Source: Linyphia triangularis
Lineage: Eukaryota; Arthropoda; Arachnida; Araneae; Linyphiidae
Direction of reading: 5' to 3'
DNA length: 64,000 nucleotides
NCBI GenBank assembly: GCA_963978545.1
Contig: OZ021733.1
Coordinates: 74,183,589-74,247,588, forward strand
Positions 10,354 to 24,500 of this stretch are shown here, piece by piece. Both the position numbers and the translations under genes were made by a program. Numbering within the stretch: the stretch's first letter is position 1; each line of letters begins with the position of its first letter. A model generated the notes under the pieces. The model ran no database searches. It worked only from the letters and a program-made list of their open reading frames with translations, and was not told the DNA's origin.

Positions 10354-11241
10354 ATAATTTTTTGAATTTTCAAATTTTTCGAAATTTTTCAAAGGGGTTA
10401 GACTTAGGAAATTTTATGAAAAAATCACTTTTGCAAAAAATAATTTTTTGAATTTTCAAATTTTTCAAAGGGGTTAGCCTTAGGAAATTTTATGAAAAAA
10501 TCACTTTTTTAAAAAATAATTTTTTGAATTTTCAAATTTTTCGAAATTTTTCAAAGGGGTTAGTCTTAGGAAATTTTATGAAAAAATCACTTTTCCAAAA
10601 AATAATTTTTTGAATTTTCAAATTTTTCAAAGGGGTTAGCCTTAGGATATTTTATGAAAAAATCACTTTTCCAAAAAATAATTTTTTGAATTTTCAAATT
10701 TTTCAAAGGGGTTAGCCTTAGGAAATTTTATGAAAAAATCACTTTTCCAAAAAATAATTTTTTGAATTTTCAAATTTTTCGAAATTTTTCAATGGGGTTA
10801 GTCTTAGGAAATTTTATGAAAAAATCACTTTTCCAAAAAATAATTTTTTGAATTTTCAAATTTTTCAAAGGGGTTAGCCTTAGGATATTTTATGAAAAAA
10901 TCACTTTTCCAAAAAATAATTTTTTGAATTTTCAAATTTTTCAAAGGGGTTAGCCTTAGGAAATTTTATGAAAAAATCACTTTTCCAAAAAATAATTTTT
11001 TGAATTTTCAAATTTTTCGAAATTTTTCAAAGGGGTTAGTCTTAGGAAATTTTATGAAAAAATCACTTTTCCAAAAAATAATTTTTTGAATTTTCAAATT
11101 TTTCAAAGGGGGTTAGCCTTAGGAAATTTTATGAAAAAATCACTTTTCCAAAAAATAATTTTTTGAATTTTCAAATTTTTCGAAATTTTTCAAAGGGGTT
11201 AGCCTTAGGAAATTTTATGAAAAAATCACTTTTCCAAAAAA
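10354..11241 (+). repeat. A block 2, copy 2 (11 units)
   Basis: It has the same L S L S S L S S L S L order and 888-bp length as copy 1. The first unit ends ttttgcaaaaaa (near 10431) where copies 1, 3, 5 and 6 have ttttccaaaaaa. The 238-bp L-S-S period with the ggatatttt mark is again present. Confidence 0.92.
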
Positions 11242-14200
11242 TGGCTCAAAATGCTTCCAGATTTTGGTTTTAAAATAGAAATATGATTTGCAGTCACTTT
11301 ATTTCAAATCTGCCCAAAAAAGGACCCTTAATTCAGTTTATAGCCCAAAATGTAGGTAAAATTCAGAAATTTTCAGTGTTTGAAATGCAGTCCTTTTTTG
11401 GGATCAACTTTCGACCCCCTTAATATTTAGTGGTTGTTAAGATTTTCGTTTTTAAGAATCTCCTATTAATGAACTTCAATGTTGCCAAGTTACAACATTG
11501 TGCTCCCAAAACTCTCTGTGTAAAAATTATGTATGTGTACCACTGAAAAAAACAACTTTGCAAATTTTGACCCCCTTAATATTTTGTGGTTGTTAAGATT
11601 TTCGTTTTTAAGAATCTCCTATAGAAGACCTTAAATGTGGCCAAGTTACAATACTGTGCTCCAAATACACTATGAGTAAAAATTCAAAAACTGTAAAATC
11701 AATGTATTTTCAAAGGGAAATTTTGAACTTTGAAAATAGTGGCTCAAATGCTACCAAATTTTTTTTGGGGACCTGAAATATGTTTTATATTTATATTCTG
11801 TCCAAATGTGACTGAAAAAATAATTTTTTGAATTTTCAAATTTTTCAAAGGGGTTAGCCTTAGGAAATTTTATGAAAAAATCACTTTTCCAAAAAATGGC
11901 TCAAAATGCTTCCAGATTTTGGTTTTAAAATAGAAATATGATTTGCAGTCACTTTATTTCAAATCTGCCCAAAAAAGGACCCTTAATTCAGTTTATAGCC
12001 CAAAATGTAGGTAAAATTCAGAAATTTTCAGTGTTTGAAATGCAGTCCTTTTTTGGGATCAACTTTCGACCCCCTTAATATTTAGTGGTTGTTAAGATTT
12101 TCATTTTTAAGAATCTCCTATTAATGAACTTCAATGTGGCCAAGTCACAACATTGTGCTCCCAAAACTCTCTGTGTAAAAATTATGTATGTGTACCACTG
12201 AAAAAAACAACTTTGCAAATTTTGACCCCCTTAATATTTTGTGGTTGTTAAGATTTTCGTTTTTAAGAATCTCCTATAGAAGACCTTAAATGTGGCCAAG
12301 TTACAATACTGTGCTCCAAATACACTATGAGTAAAAATTCAAAAACTGTAAAATCAATGTATTTTCAAAGGGAAATTTTGAACTTTGAAAATAGTGGCTC
12401 AAATGCTACCAAATTTTTTTTGGGGACCTGAAATATGTTTTATATTTATATTCTGTCCAAATGTGACTGAAAAAATAATTTTTTGAATTTTCAAATTTTT
12501 CGAAATTTTTCAAAGGGGTTAGCCTTAGGAAATTTTATGAAAAAATCACTTTTCCAAAAAATGGCTCAAAATGCTTCCAGATTTTGGTTTTAAAATAGAA
12601 ATATGATTTGCAGTCACTTTATTTCAAATCTGCCCAAAAAAGGACCCTTAATTCAGTTTATAGCCCAAAATGTAGGTAAAATTCAGAAATTTTCAGTGTT
12701 TGAAATGCAGTCCTTTTTTGGGATCAACTTTCGACCCCCTTAATATTTAGTGGTTGTTAAGATTTTCGTTTTTAAGAATCTCCTATTAATGAACTTCAAT
12801 GTTGCCAAGTTACAACATTGTGCTCCCAAAACTCTCTGTGTAAAAATTATGTATGTGTACCACTGAAAAAAACAACTTTGCAAATTTTGACCCCCTTAAT
12901 ATTTTGTGGTTGTTAAGATTTTCGTTTTTAAGAATCTCCTATAGAAGACCTTAAATGTGGCCAAATTACAATACTGTGCTCAAAATACACTATGAGTAAA
13001 AATTCAAAAACTGTAAAATCAATGTATTTTCAAAGGGAAATTTTGAACTTTGAAAATAGTGGCTCAAATGCTACCAAATTTTTTTTGGGGACCTGAAATA
13101 TGTTTTATATTCATATTCTGTCCAAATGTGACTGAAAAAATAATTTTTTGAATTTTCAAATTTTTCGAAATTTTTCAAACGGGTTAGCCTTAGGAAATTT
13201 TATGAAAAAATCACTTTTCCAAAAAATGGCTCAAAATGCTTCCAGATTTTGGTTTTAAAATAGAAATATGATTTGCAGTCACTTTATTTCAAATCTGCCC
13301 AAAAAAGGACCCTTAATTCAGTTTATAGCCCAAAATGTAGGTAAAATTCAGAAATTTTCAGTGTTTGAAATGCAGTCCTTTTTTGGGATCAACTTTCGAC
13401 CCCCTTAATATTTAGTGGTTGTTAAGATTTTCGTTTTTAAGAATCTCCTATTAATGAACTTCAATGTTGCCAAGTTACAACATTGTGCTCCCAAAACTCT
13501 CTGTGTAAAAATTATGTATGTGTACCACTGAAAAAAACAACTTTGCAAATTTTGACCCCCTTAATATTTTGTGGTTGTTAAGATTTTCGTTTTTAAGAAT
13601 CTCCTATAGAAGACCTTAAATGTGGCCAAGTTACAATACTGTGCTCCAAATACACTATGAGTAAAAATTCAAAAACTGTAAAATCAATGTATTTTCAAAG
13701 GGAAATTTTGAACTTTTAAAATAGTGGCTCAAATGCTACCAAATTTTTTTTGGGGACCTGAAATATGTTTTATATTTATATTCTGTCCAAATGTGACTGA
13801 AAAAATAATTTTTTGAATTTTCAAATTTTTCGAAATTTTTCAAAGGGGTTAGCCTTAGGAAATTTTATGAAAAAATCACTTTTCCAAAAAATGGCTCAAA
13901 ATGCTTCCAGATTTTGGTTTTAAAATAGAAATATGATTTGCAGTCACTTTATTTCAAATCTGCCCAAAAAAGGACCCTTAATTCAGTTTATAGCCCAAAA
14001 TGTAGGTAAAATTCAGAAATTTTCAGTGTTTGAAATGCAGTCCTTTTTTGGGATCAACTTTCGACCCCCTTAATATTTAGTGGTTGTTAAGATTTTCGTT
14101 TTTAAGAATCTCCTATTAATGAACTTCAATGTTGCCAAGTTACAACATTGTGCTCCCAAAACTCTCTGTGTAAAAATTATGTATGTGTACCACTGAAAAA

Positions 14201-17200
14201 AACAACTTTGCAAATTTTGACCCCCTTAATATTTTGTGGTTGTTAAGATTTTCGTTTTTAAGAATCTCCTATAGAAGACCTTAAATGTGGCCAAGTTACA
14301 ATACTGTGCTCAAAATACACTATGAGTAAAAATTCAAAAACTGTAAAATCAATGTATTTTCAAAGGGAAATTTTGAACTTTGAAAATAGTGGCTCAAATG
14401 CTACCAAATTTTTTTTGGGGACCTGAAATATGTTTTATATTCATATTCTGTCCAAATGTGACTGAAAAAATAATTTTTTGAATTTTCAAATTTTTCGAAA
14501 TTTTTCAAAGGGGTTAGCCTTAGGAAATTTTATGAAAAAATCACTTTTCCAAAAAATGGCTCAAAATGCTTCCAGATTTTGGTTTTAAAATAGAAATATG
14601 ATTTGCAGTCACTTTATTTCAAATCTGCCCAAAAAAGGACCCTTAATTCAGTTTATAGCCCAAAATGTAGGTAAAATTCAGAAATTTTCAGTGTTTGAAA
14701 TGCAGTCCTTTTTTGGGATCAACTTTCGACCCCCTTAATATTTAGTGGTTGTTAAGATTTTCGTTTTTAAGAATCTCCTATTAATGAACTTCAATGTTGC
14801 CAAGTTACAACATTGTGCTCCCAAAACTCTCTGTGTAAAAATTATGTATGTGTACCACTGAAAAAAACAACTTTGCAAATTTTGACCCCCTTAATATTTT
14901 GTGGTTGTTAAGATTTTCGTTTTTAAGAATCTCCTATAGAAGACCTTAAATGTGGCCAAGTTACAATACTGTGCTCCAAATACACTATGAGTAAAAATTC
15001 AAAAACTGTAAAATCAATGTATTTTCAAAGGGAAATTTTGAACTTTGAAAATAGTGGCTCAAATGCTACCAAATTTTTTTTGGGGACCTGAAATATGTTT
15101 TATATTCATATTCTGTCCAAATGTGACTGAAAAAATAATTTTTTGAATTTTCAAATTTTTCGAAATTTTTCAAACGGGTTAGCCTTAGGAAATTTTATGA
15201 AAAAATCACTTTTCCAAAAAATGGCTCAAAATGCTTCCAGATTTTGGTTTTAAAATAGAAATATGATTTGCAGTCACTTTATTTCAAATCTGCCCAAAAA
15301 AGGACCCTTAATTCAGTTTATAGCCCAAAATGTAGGTAAAATTCAGAAATTTTCAGTGTTTGAAATGCAGTCCTTTTTTGGGATCAACTTTCGACCCCCT
15401 TAATATTTAGTGGTTGTTAAGATTTTCGTTTTTAAGAATCTCCTATTAATGAACTTCAATGTTGCCAAGTTACAACATTGTGCTCCCAAAACTCTCTGTG
15501 TAAAAATTATGTATGTGTACCACTGAAAAAAACAACTTTGCAAATTTTGACCCCCTTAATATTTTGTGGTTGTTAAGATTTTCGTTTTTAAGAATCTCCT
15601 ATAGAAGACCTTAAATGTGGCCAAGTTACAATACTGTGCTCCAAATACACTATGAGTAAAAATTCAAAAACTGTAAAATCAATGTATTTTCAAAGGGAAA
15701 TTTTGAACTTTTAAAATAGTGGCTCAAATGCTACCAAATTTTTTTTGGGGACCTGAAATATGTTTTATATTCATATTCTGTCCAAATGTGACTGAAAAAA
15801 TAATTTTTTGAATTTTCAAATTTTTCGAAATTTTTCAAAGGGGTTAGCCTTAGGAAATTTTATGAAAAAATCACTTTTCCAAAAAATGACTCAAAATGCT
15901 TCCAGATTTTGGTTTTAAAATAGAAATATGATTTGCAGTCACTTTATTTCAAATCTGCCCAAAAAAGGACCCTTTAATTCAGTTTATAGCCCAAAATGTA
16001 GGTAAAATTCAGAAATTTTCAGTGTTTGAAATGCAGTCCTTTTTTGGGATCAACTTTCGACCCCCTTAATATTTAGTGGTTGTTAAGATTTTCGTTTTTA
16101 AGAATCTCCTATTAATGAACTTCAATGTTGCCAAGTTACAACATTGTGCTCCCAAAACTCTCTGTGTAAAAATTATGTATGTGTACCACTGAAAAAAACA
16201 ACTTTGCAAATTTTGACCCCCTTAATATTTTGTGGTTGTTAAGATTTTCGTTTTTAAGAATCTCCTATAGAAGACCTTAAATGTGGCCAAGTTACAATAC
16301 TGTGCTCAAAATACACTATGAGTAAAAATTCAAAAACTGTAAAATCAATGTATTTTCAAAGGGAAATTTTGAACTTTGAAAATAGTGGCTCAAATGCTAC
16401 CAAATTTTTTTTGGGGACCTGAAATATGTTTTATATTCATATTCTGTCCAAATGTGACTGAAAAAATAATTTTTTGAATTTTCAAATTTTTCGAAATTTT
16501 TCAAAGGGGTTAGCCTTAGGAAATTTTATGAAAAAATCACTTTTCCAAAAAATGGCTCAAAATGCTTCCAGATTTTGGTTTTAAAATAGAAATATGATTT
16601 GCAGTCACTTTATTTCAAATCTGCCCAAAAAAGGACCCTTAATTCAGTTTATAGCCCAAAATGTAGGTAAAATTCAGAAATTTTCAGTGTTTGAAATGCA
16701 GTCCTTTTTTGGGATCAACTTTCGACCGCCTTAATATTTAGTGGTTGTTAAGATTTTCGTTTTTAAGAATCTCCTATTAATGAACTTCAATGTTGCCAAG
16801 TTACAACATTGTGCTCCCAAAACTCTCTGTGTAAAAATTATGTATGTGTACCACTGAAAAAAACAACTTTGCAAATTTTGACCCCCTTAATATTTTGTGG
16901 TTGTTAAGATTTTCGTTTTTAAGAATCTCCTATAGAAGACCTTAAATGTGGCCAAGTTACAATACTGTGCTCCAAATACACTATGAGTAAAAATTCAAAA
17001 ACTGTAAAATCAATGTATTTTCAAAGGGAAATTTTGAACTTTGAAAATAGTGGCTCAAATGCTACCAAATTTTTTTTGGGGACCTGAAATATGTTTTATA
17101 TTCATATTCTGTCCAAATGTGACTGAAAAAATAATTTTTTGAATTTTCAAATTTTTCGAAATTTTTCAAACGGGTTAGCCTTAGGAAATTTTATGAAAAA

Positions 17201-18548
17201 ATCACTTTTCCAAAAAATGGCTCAAAATGCTTCCAGATTTTGGTTTTAAAATAGAAATATGATTTGCAGTCACTTTATTTCAAATCTGCCCAAAAAAGGA
17301 CCCTTAATTCAGTTTATAGCCCAAAATGTAGGTAAAATTCAGAAATTTTCAGTGTTTGAAATGCAGTCCTTTTTTGGGATCAACTTTCGACCCCCTTAAT
17401 ATTTAGTGGTTGTTAAGATTTTCGTTTTTAAGAATCTCCTATTAATGAACTTCAATGTTGCCAAGTTACAACATTGTGCTCCCAAAACTCTCTGTGTAAA
17501 AATTATGTATGTGTACCACTGAAAAAAACAACTTTGCAAATTTTGACCCCCTTAATATTTTGTGGTTGTTAAGATTTTCGTTTTTAAGAATCTCCTATAG
17601 AAGACCTTAAATGTGGCCAAGTTACAATACTGTGCTCCAAATACACTATGAGTAAAAATTCAAAAACTGTAAAATCAATGTATTTTCAAAGGGAAATTTT
17701 GAACTTTTAAAATAGTGGCTCAAATGCTACCAAATTTTTTTTGGGGACCTGAAATATGTTTTATATTCATATTCTGTCCAAATGTGACTGAAAAAATAAT
17801 TTTTTGAATTTTCAAATTTTTCGAAATTTTTCAAAGGGGTTAGCCTTAGGAAATTTTATGAAAAAATCACTTTTCCAAAAAATGACTCAAAATGCTTCCA
17901 GATTTTGGTTTTAAAATAGAAATATGATTTGCAGTCACTTTATTTCAAATCTGCCCAAAAAAGGACCCTTTAATTCAGTTTATAGCCCAAAATGTAGGTA
18001 AAATTCAGAAATTTTCAGTGTTTGAAATGCAGTCCTTTTTTGGGATAAACTTTCGACCACCTTAATATTTAGTGGTTGTTAAGATTTTCATTTTTAAGAA
18101 TCTCCTATTAATGAACTTCAATGTGGCCAAGTCACAACATTGTGCTCCCAAAACTCTCTGTGTAAAAATTATGTATGTGTACCACTGAAAAAAACAACTT
18201 TGCAAATTTTGACCCCCTTAATATTTTGTGGTTGTTAAGATTTTCGTTTTTAAGAATCTCCTATAGAAGACCTTAAATGTGGCCAAGTTACAATACTGTG
18301 CTCCAAATACACTATGAGTAAAAATTAAAAAACTGTAAAATCAATGTATTTTCAAAGGGAAATTTTGAACTTTGAAAATAGTGGCTCAAATGCTACCAAA
18401 TTTTTTTTGGGGACCTGAAATATGTTTTATATTTATATTCTGTCCAAATGTGACTGAAAAAATAATTTTTTGAATTTTCAAATTTTTCGAAATTTTTCAA
18501 AGGGGTTAGCCTTAGGAAATTTTATGAAAAAATCACTTTTCCAAAAAA
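11242..18548 (+). repeat. 11-unit B sub-block (7,307 bp), first copy
   Basis: Eleven B units recur at a fixed offset of 7,307 in the next sub-block. Shared marks include the short A inside the first unit, gtggccaaattac in the third (near 12957, matching 20264), caaacgggtt after the third, sixth and ninth units, and ctttcgaccgcc near 16723 (matching 24694). Its eighth unit (15887) is a chimera that stands for two units of the 12-unit version, which is why it has 11 units and not 12. Confidence 0.9.
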
Positions 18549-21500
18549 TGGCTCAAAATGCTTCCAGATTTTGGTTTTAAAATAGAAATATGATTTGCAG
18601 TCACTTTATTTCAAATCTGCCCAAAAAAGGACCCTTAATTCAGTTTATAGCCCAAAATGTAGGTAAAATTCAGAAATTTTCAGTGTTTGAAATGCAGTCC
18701 TTTTTTGGGATCAACTTTCGACCCCCTTAATATTTAGTGGTTGTTAAGATTTTCGTTTTTAAGAATCTCCTATTAATGAACTTATATGTTGCCAAGTTAC
18801 AACATTGTGCTCCCAAAACTCTCTGTGTAAAAATTATGTATGTGTACCACTGAAAAAAACAACTTTGCAAATTTTGACCCCCTTAATATTTTGTGGTTGT
18901 TAAGATTTTCGTTTTTAAGAATCTCCTATAGAAGACCTTAAATGTGGCCAAGTTACAATACTGTGCTCCAAATACACTATGAGTAAAAATTCAAAAACTG
19001 TAAAATCAATGTATTTTCAAAGGGAAATTTTGAACTTTGAAAATAGTGGCTCAAATGCTACCAAATTTTTTTTGGGGACCTGAAATATGTTTTATATTTA
19101 TATTCTGTCCAAATGTGACTGAAAAAATAATTTTTTGAATTTTCAAATTTTTCAAAGGGGTTAGCCTTAGGAAATTTTATGAAAAAATCACTTTTCCAAA
19201 AAATGGCTCAAAATGCTTCCAGATTTTGGTTTTAAAATAGAAATATGATTTGCAGTCACTTTATTTCAAATCTGCCCAAAAAAGGACCCTTAATTCAGTT
19301 TATAGCCCAAAATGTAGGTAAAATTCAGAAATTTTCAGTGTTTGAAATGCAGTCCTTTTTTGGGATCAACTTTCGACCCCCTTAATATTTAGTGGTTGTT
19401 AAGATTTTCATTTTTAAGAATCTCCTATTAATGAACTTCAATGTGGCCAAGTCACAACATTGTGCTCCCAAAACTCTCTGTGTAAAAATTATGTATGTGT
19501 ACCACTGAAAAAAACAACTTTGCAAATTTTGACCCCCTTAATATTTTGTGGTTGTTAAGATTTTCGTTTTTAAGAATCTCCTATAGAAGACCTTAAATGT
19601 GGCCAAGTTACAATACTGTGCTCCAAATACACTATGAGTAAAAATTCAAAAACTGTAAAATCAATGTATTTTCAAAGGGAAATTTTGAACTTTGAAAATA
19701 GTGGCTCAAATGCTACCAAATTTTTTTTGGGGACCTGAAATATGTTTTATATTCATATTCTGTCCAAATGTGACTGAAAAAATAATTTTTTGAATTTTCA
19801 AATTTTTCGAAATTTTTCAAAGGGGTTAGCCTTAGGAAATTTTATGAAAAAATCACTTTTCCAAAAAATGGCTCAAAATGCTTCCAGATTTTGGTTTTAA
19901 AATAGAAATATGATTTGCAGTCACTTTATTTCAAATCTGCCCAAAAAAGGACCCTTAATTCAGTTTATAGCCCAAAATGTAGGTAAAATTCAGAAATTTT
20001 CAGTGTTTGAAATGCAGTCCTTTTTTGGGATCAACTTTCGACCCCCTTAATATTTAGTGGTTGTTAAGATTTTCGTTTTTAAGAATCTCCTATTAATGAA
20101 CTTCAATGTTGCCAAGTTACAACATTGTGCTCCCAAAACTCTCTGTGTAAAAATTATGTATGTGTACCACTGAAAAAAACAACTTTGCAAATTTTGACCC
20201 CCTTAATATTTTGTGGTTGTTAAGATTTTCGTTTTTAAGAATCTCCTATAGAAGACCTTAAATGTGGCCAAATTACAATACTGTGCTCAAAATACACTAT
20301 GAGTAAAAATTCAAAAACTGTAAAATCAATGTATTTTCAAAGGGAAATTTTGAACTTTGAAAATAGTGGCTCAAATGCTACCAAATTTTTTTTGGGGACC
20401 TGAAATATGTTTTATATTCATATTCTGTCCAAATGTGACTGAAAAAATAATTTTTTGAATTTTCAAATTTTTCGAAATTTTTCAAACGGGTTAGCCTTAG
20501 GAAATTTTATGAAAAAATCACTTTTCCAAAAAATGGCTCAAAATGCTTCCAGATTTTGGTTTTAAAATAGAAATATGATTTGCAGTCACTTTATTTCAAA
20601 TCTGCCCAAAAAAGGACCCTTAATTCAGTTTATAGCCCAAAATGTAGGTAAAATTCAGAAATTTTCAGTGTTTGAAATGCAGTCCTTTTTTGGGATCAAC
20701 TTTCGACCCCCTTAATATTTAGTGGTTGTTAAGATTTTCGTTTTTAAGAATCTCCTATTAATGAACTTCAATGTTGCCAAGTTACAACATTGTGCTCCCA
20801 AAACTCTCTGTGTAAAAATTATGTATGTGTACCACTGAAAAAAACAACTTTGCAAATTTTGACCCCCTTAATATTTTGTGGTTGTTAAGATTTTCGTTTT
20901 TAAGAATCTCCTATAGAAGACCTTAAATGTGGCCAAGTTACAATACTGTGCTCCAAATACACTATGAGTAAAAATTCAAAAACTGTAAAATCAATGTATT
21001 TTCAAAGGGAAATTTTGAACTTTTAAAATAGTGGCTCAAATGCTACCAAATTTTTTTTGGGGACCTGAAATATGTTTTATATTTATATTCTGTCCAAATG
21101 TGACTGAAAAAATAATTTTTTGAATTTTCAAATTTTTCGAAATTTTTCAAAGGGGTTAGCCTTAGGAAATTTTATGAAAAAATCACTTTTCCAAAAAATG
21201 GCTCAAAATGCTTCCAGATTTTGGTTTTAAAATAGAAATATGATTTGCAGTCACTTTATTTCAAATCTGCCCAAAAAAGGACCCTTAATTCAGTTTATAG
21301 CCCAAAATGTAGGTAAAATTCAGAAATTTTCAGTGTTTGAAATGCAGTCCTTTTTTGGGATCAACTTTCGACCCCCTTAATATTTAGTGGTTGTTAAGAT
21401 TTTCGTTTTTAAGAATCTCCTATTAATGAACTTCAATGTTGCCAAGTTACAACATTGTGCTCCCAAAACTCTCTGTGTAAAAATTATGTATGTGTACCAC

Positions 21501-24500
21501 TGAAAAAAACAACTTTGCAAATTTTGACCCCCTTAATATTTTGTGGTTGTTAAGATTTTCGTTTTTAAGAATCTCCTATAGAAGACCTTAAATGTGGCCA
21601 AGTTACAATACTGTGCTCAAAATACACTATGAGTAAAAATTCAAAAACTGTAAAATCAATGTATTTTCAAAGGGAAATTTTGAACTTTGAAAATAGTGGC
21701 TCAAATGCTACCAAATTTTTTTTGGGGACCTGAAATATGTTTTATATTCATATTCTGTCCAAATGTGACTGAAAAAATAATTTTTTGAATTTTCAAATTT
21801 TTCGAAATTTTTCAAAGGGGTTAGCCTTAGGAAATTTTATGAAAAAATCACTTTTCCAAAAAATGGCTCAAAATGCTTCCAGATTTTGGTTTTAAAATAG
21901 AAATATGATTTGCAGTCACTTTATTTCAAATCTGCCCAAAAAAGGACCCTTAATTCAGTTTATAGCCCAAAATGTAGGTAAAATTCAGAAATTTTCAGTG
22001 TTTGAAATGCAGTCCTTTTTTGGGATCAACTTTCGACCCCCTTAATATTTAGTGGTTGTTAAGATTTTCGTTTTTAAGAATCTCCTATTAATGAACTTCA
22101 ATGTTGCCAAGTTACAACATTGTGCTCCCAAAACTCTCTGTGTAAAAATTATGTATGTGTACCACTGAAAAAAACAACTTTGCAAATTTTGACCCCCTTA
22201 ATATTTTGTGGTTGTTAAGATTTTCGTTTTTAAGAATCTCCTATAGAAGACCTTAAATGTGGCCAAGTTACAATACTGTGCTCCAAATACACTATGAGTA
22301 AAAATTCAAAAACTGTAAAATCAATGTATTTTCAAAGGGAAATTTTGAACTTTGAAAATAGTGGCTCAAATGCTACCAAATTTTTTTTGGGGACCTGAAA
22401 TATGTTTTATATTCATATTCTGTCCAAATGTGACTGAAAAAATAATTTTTTGAATTTTCAAATTTTTCGAAATTTTTCAAACGGGTTAGCCTTAGGAAAT
22501 TTTATGAAAAAATCACTTTTCCAAAAAATGGCTCAAAATGCTTCCAGATTTTGGTTTTAAAATAGAAATATGATTTGCAGTCACTTTATTTCAAATCTGC
22601 CCAAAAAAGGACCCTTAATTCAGTTTATAGCCCAAAATGTAGGTAAAATTCAGAAATTTTCAGTGTTTGAAATGCAGTCCTTTTTTGGGATCAACTTTCG
22701 ACCCCCTTAATATTTAGTGGTTGTTAAGATTTTCGTTTTTAAGAATCTCCTATTAATGAACTTCAATGTTGCCAAGTTACAACATTGTGCTCCCAAAACT
22801 CTCTGTGTAAAAATTATGTATGTGTACCACTGAAAAAAACAACTTTGCAAATTTTGACCCCCTTAATATTTTGTGGTTGTTAAGATTTTCGTTTTTAAGA
22901 ATCTCCTATAGAAGACCTTAAATGTGGCCAAGTTACAATACTGTGCTCCAAATACACTATGAGTAAAAATTCAAAAACTGTAAAATCAATGTATTTTCAA
23001 AGGGAAATTTTGAACTTTTAAAATAGTGGCTCAAATGCTACCAAATTTTTTTTGGGGACCTGAAATATGTTTTATATTCATATTCTGTCCAAATGTGACT
23101 GAAAAAATAATTTTTTGAATTTTCAAATTTTTCGAAATTTTTCAAAGGGGTTAGCCTTAGGAAATTTTATGAAAAAATCACTTTTCCAAAAAATGACTCA
23201 AAATGCTTCCAGATTTTGGTTTTAAAATAGAAATATGATTTGCAGTCACTTTATTTCAAATCTGCCCAAAAAAGGACCCTTTAATTCAGTTTATAGCCCA
23301 AAATGTAGGTAAAATTCAGAAATTTTCAGTGTTTGAAATGCAGTCCTTTTTTGGGATAAACTTTCGACCACCTTAATATTTAGTGGTTGTTAAGATTTTC
23401 ATTTTTAAGAATCTCCTATTAATGAACTTCAATGTGGCCAAGTCACAACATTGTGCTCCCAAAACTCTCTGTGTAAAAATTATGTATGTGTACCACTGAA
23501 AAAAACAACTTTGCAAATTTTGACCCCCTTAATATTTTGTGGTTGTTAAGATTTTCGTTTTTAAGAATCTCCTATAGAAGACCTTAAATGTGGCCAAGTT
23601 ACAATACTGTGCTCCAAATACACTATGAGTAAAAATTAAAAAACTGTAAAATCAATGTATTTTCAAAGGGAAATTTTGAACTTTGAAAATAGTGGCTCAA
23701 ATGCTACCAAATTTTTTTTGGGGACCTGAAATATGTTTTATATTTATATTCTGTCCAAATGTGACTGAAAAAATAATTTTTTGAATTTTCAAATTTTTCG
23801 AAATTTTTCAAAGGGGTTAGCCTTAGGAAATTTTATGAAAAAATCACTTTTCCAAAAAATGGCTCAAAATGCTTCCAGATTTTGGTTTTAAAATAGAAAT
23901 ATGATTTGCAGTCACTTTATTTCAAATCTGCCCAAAAAAGGACCCTTAATTCAGTTTATAGCCCAAAATGTAGGTAAAATTCAGAAATTTTCAGTGTTTG
24001 AAATGCAGTCCTTTTTTGGGATCAACTTTCGACCCCCTTAATATTTAGTGGTTGTTAAGATTTTCGTTTTTAAGAATCTCCTATTAATGAACTTCAATGT
24101 TGCCAAGTTACAACATTGTGCTCCCAAAACTCTCTGTGTAAAAATTATGTATGTGTACCACTGAAAAAAACAACTTTGCAAATTTTGACCCCCTTAATAT
24201 TTTGTGGTTGTTAAGATTTTCGTTTTTAAGAATCTCCTATAGAAGACCTTAAATGTGGCCAAGTTACAATACTGTGCTCAAAATACACTATGAGTAAAAA
24301 TTCAAAAACTGTAAAATCAATGTATTTTCAAAGGGAAATTTTGAACTTTGAAAATAGTGGCTCAAATGCTACCAAATTTTTTTTGGGGACCTGAAATATG
24401 TTTTATATTCATATTCTGTCCAAATGTGACTGAAAAAATAATTTTTTGAATTTTCAAATTTTTCGAAATTTTTCAAAGGGGTTAGCCTTAGGAAATTTTA

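Larger units (their letters stand above)
6079..11241 (+). repeat. Complete 5,163-bp higher-order unit, copy 2
   Basis: The composition is three B units (starts 6079, 6744, 7410), A block 1 (7994-8629, 8 units), C block (8630-10353, 9 units) and A block 2 (10354-11241, 11 units). Landmarks lie exactly 5,163 bases after their counterparts at 916-6078. The B unit that touches A block 1 is always a special subtype with a 5-bp insertion, giving the unit a defined polarity. The exact copy at 35843-41005 has the same internal spacing. Confidence 0.94.
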
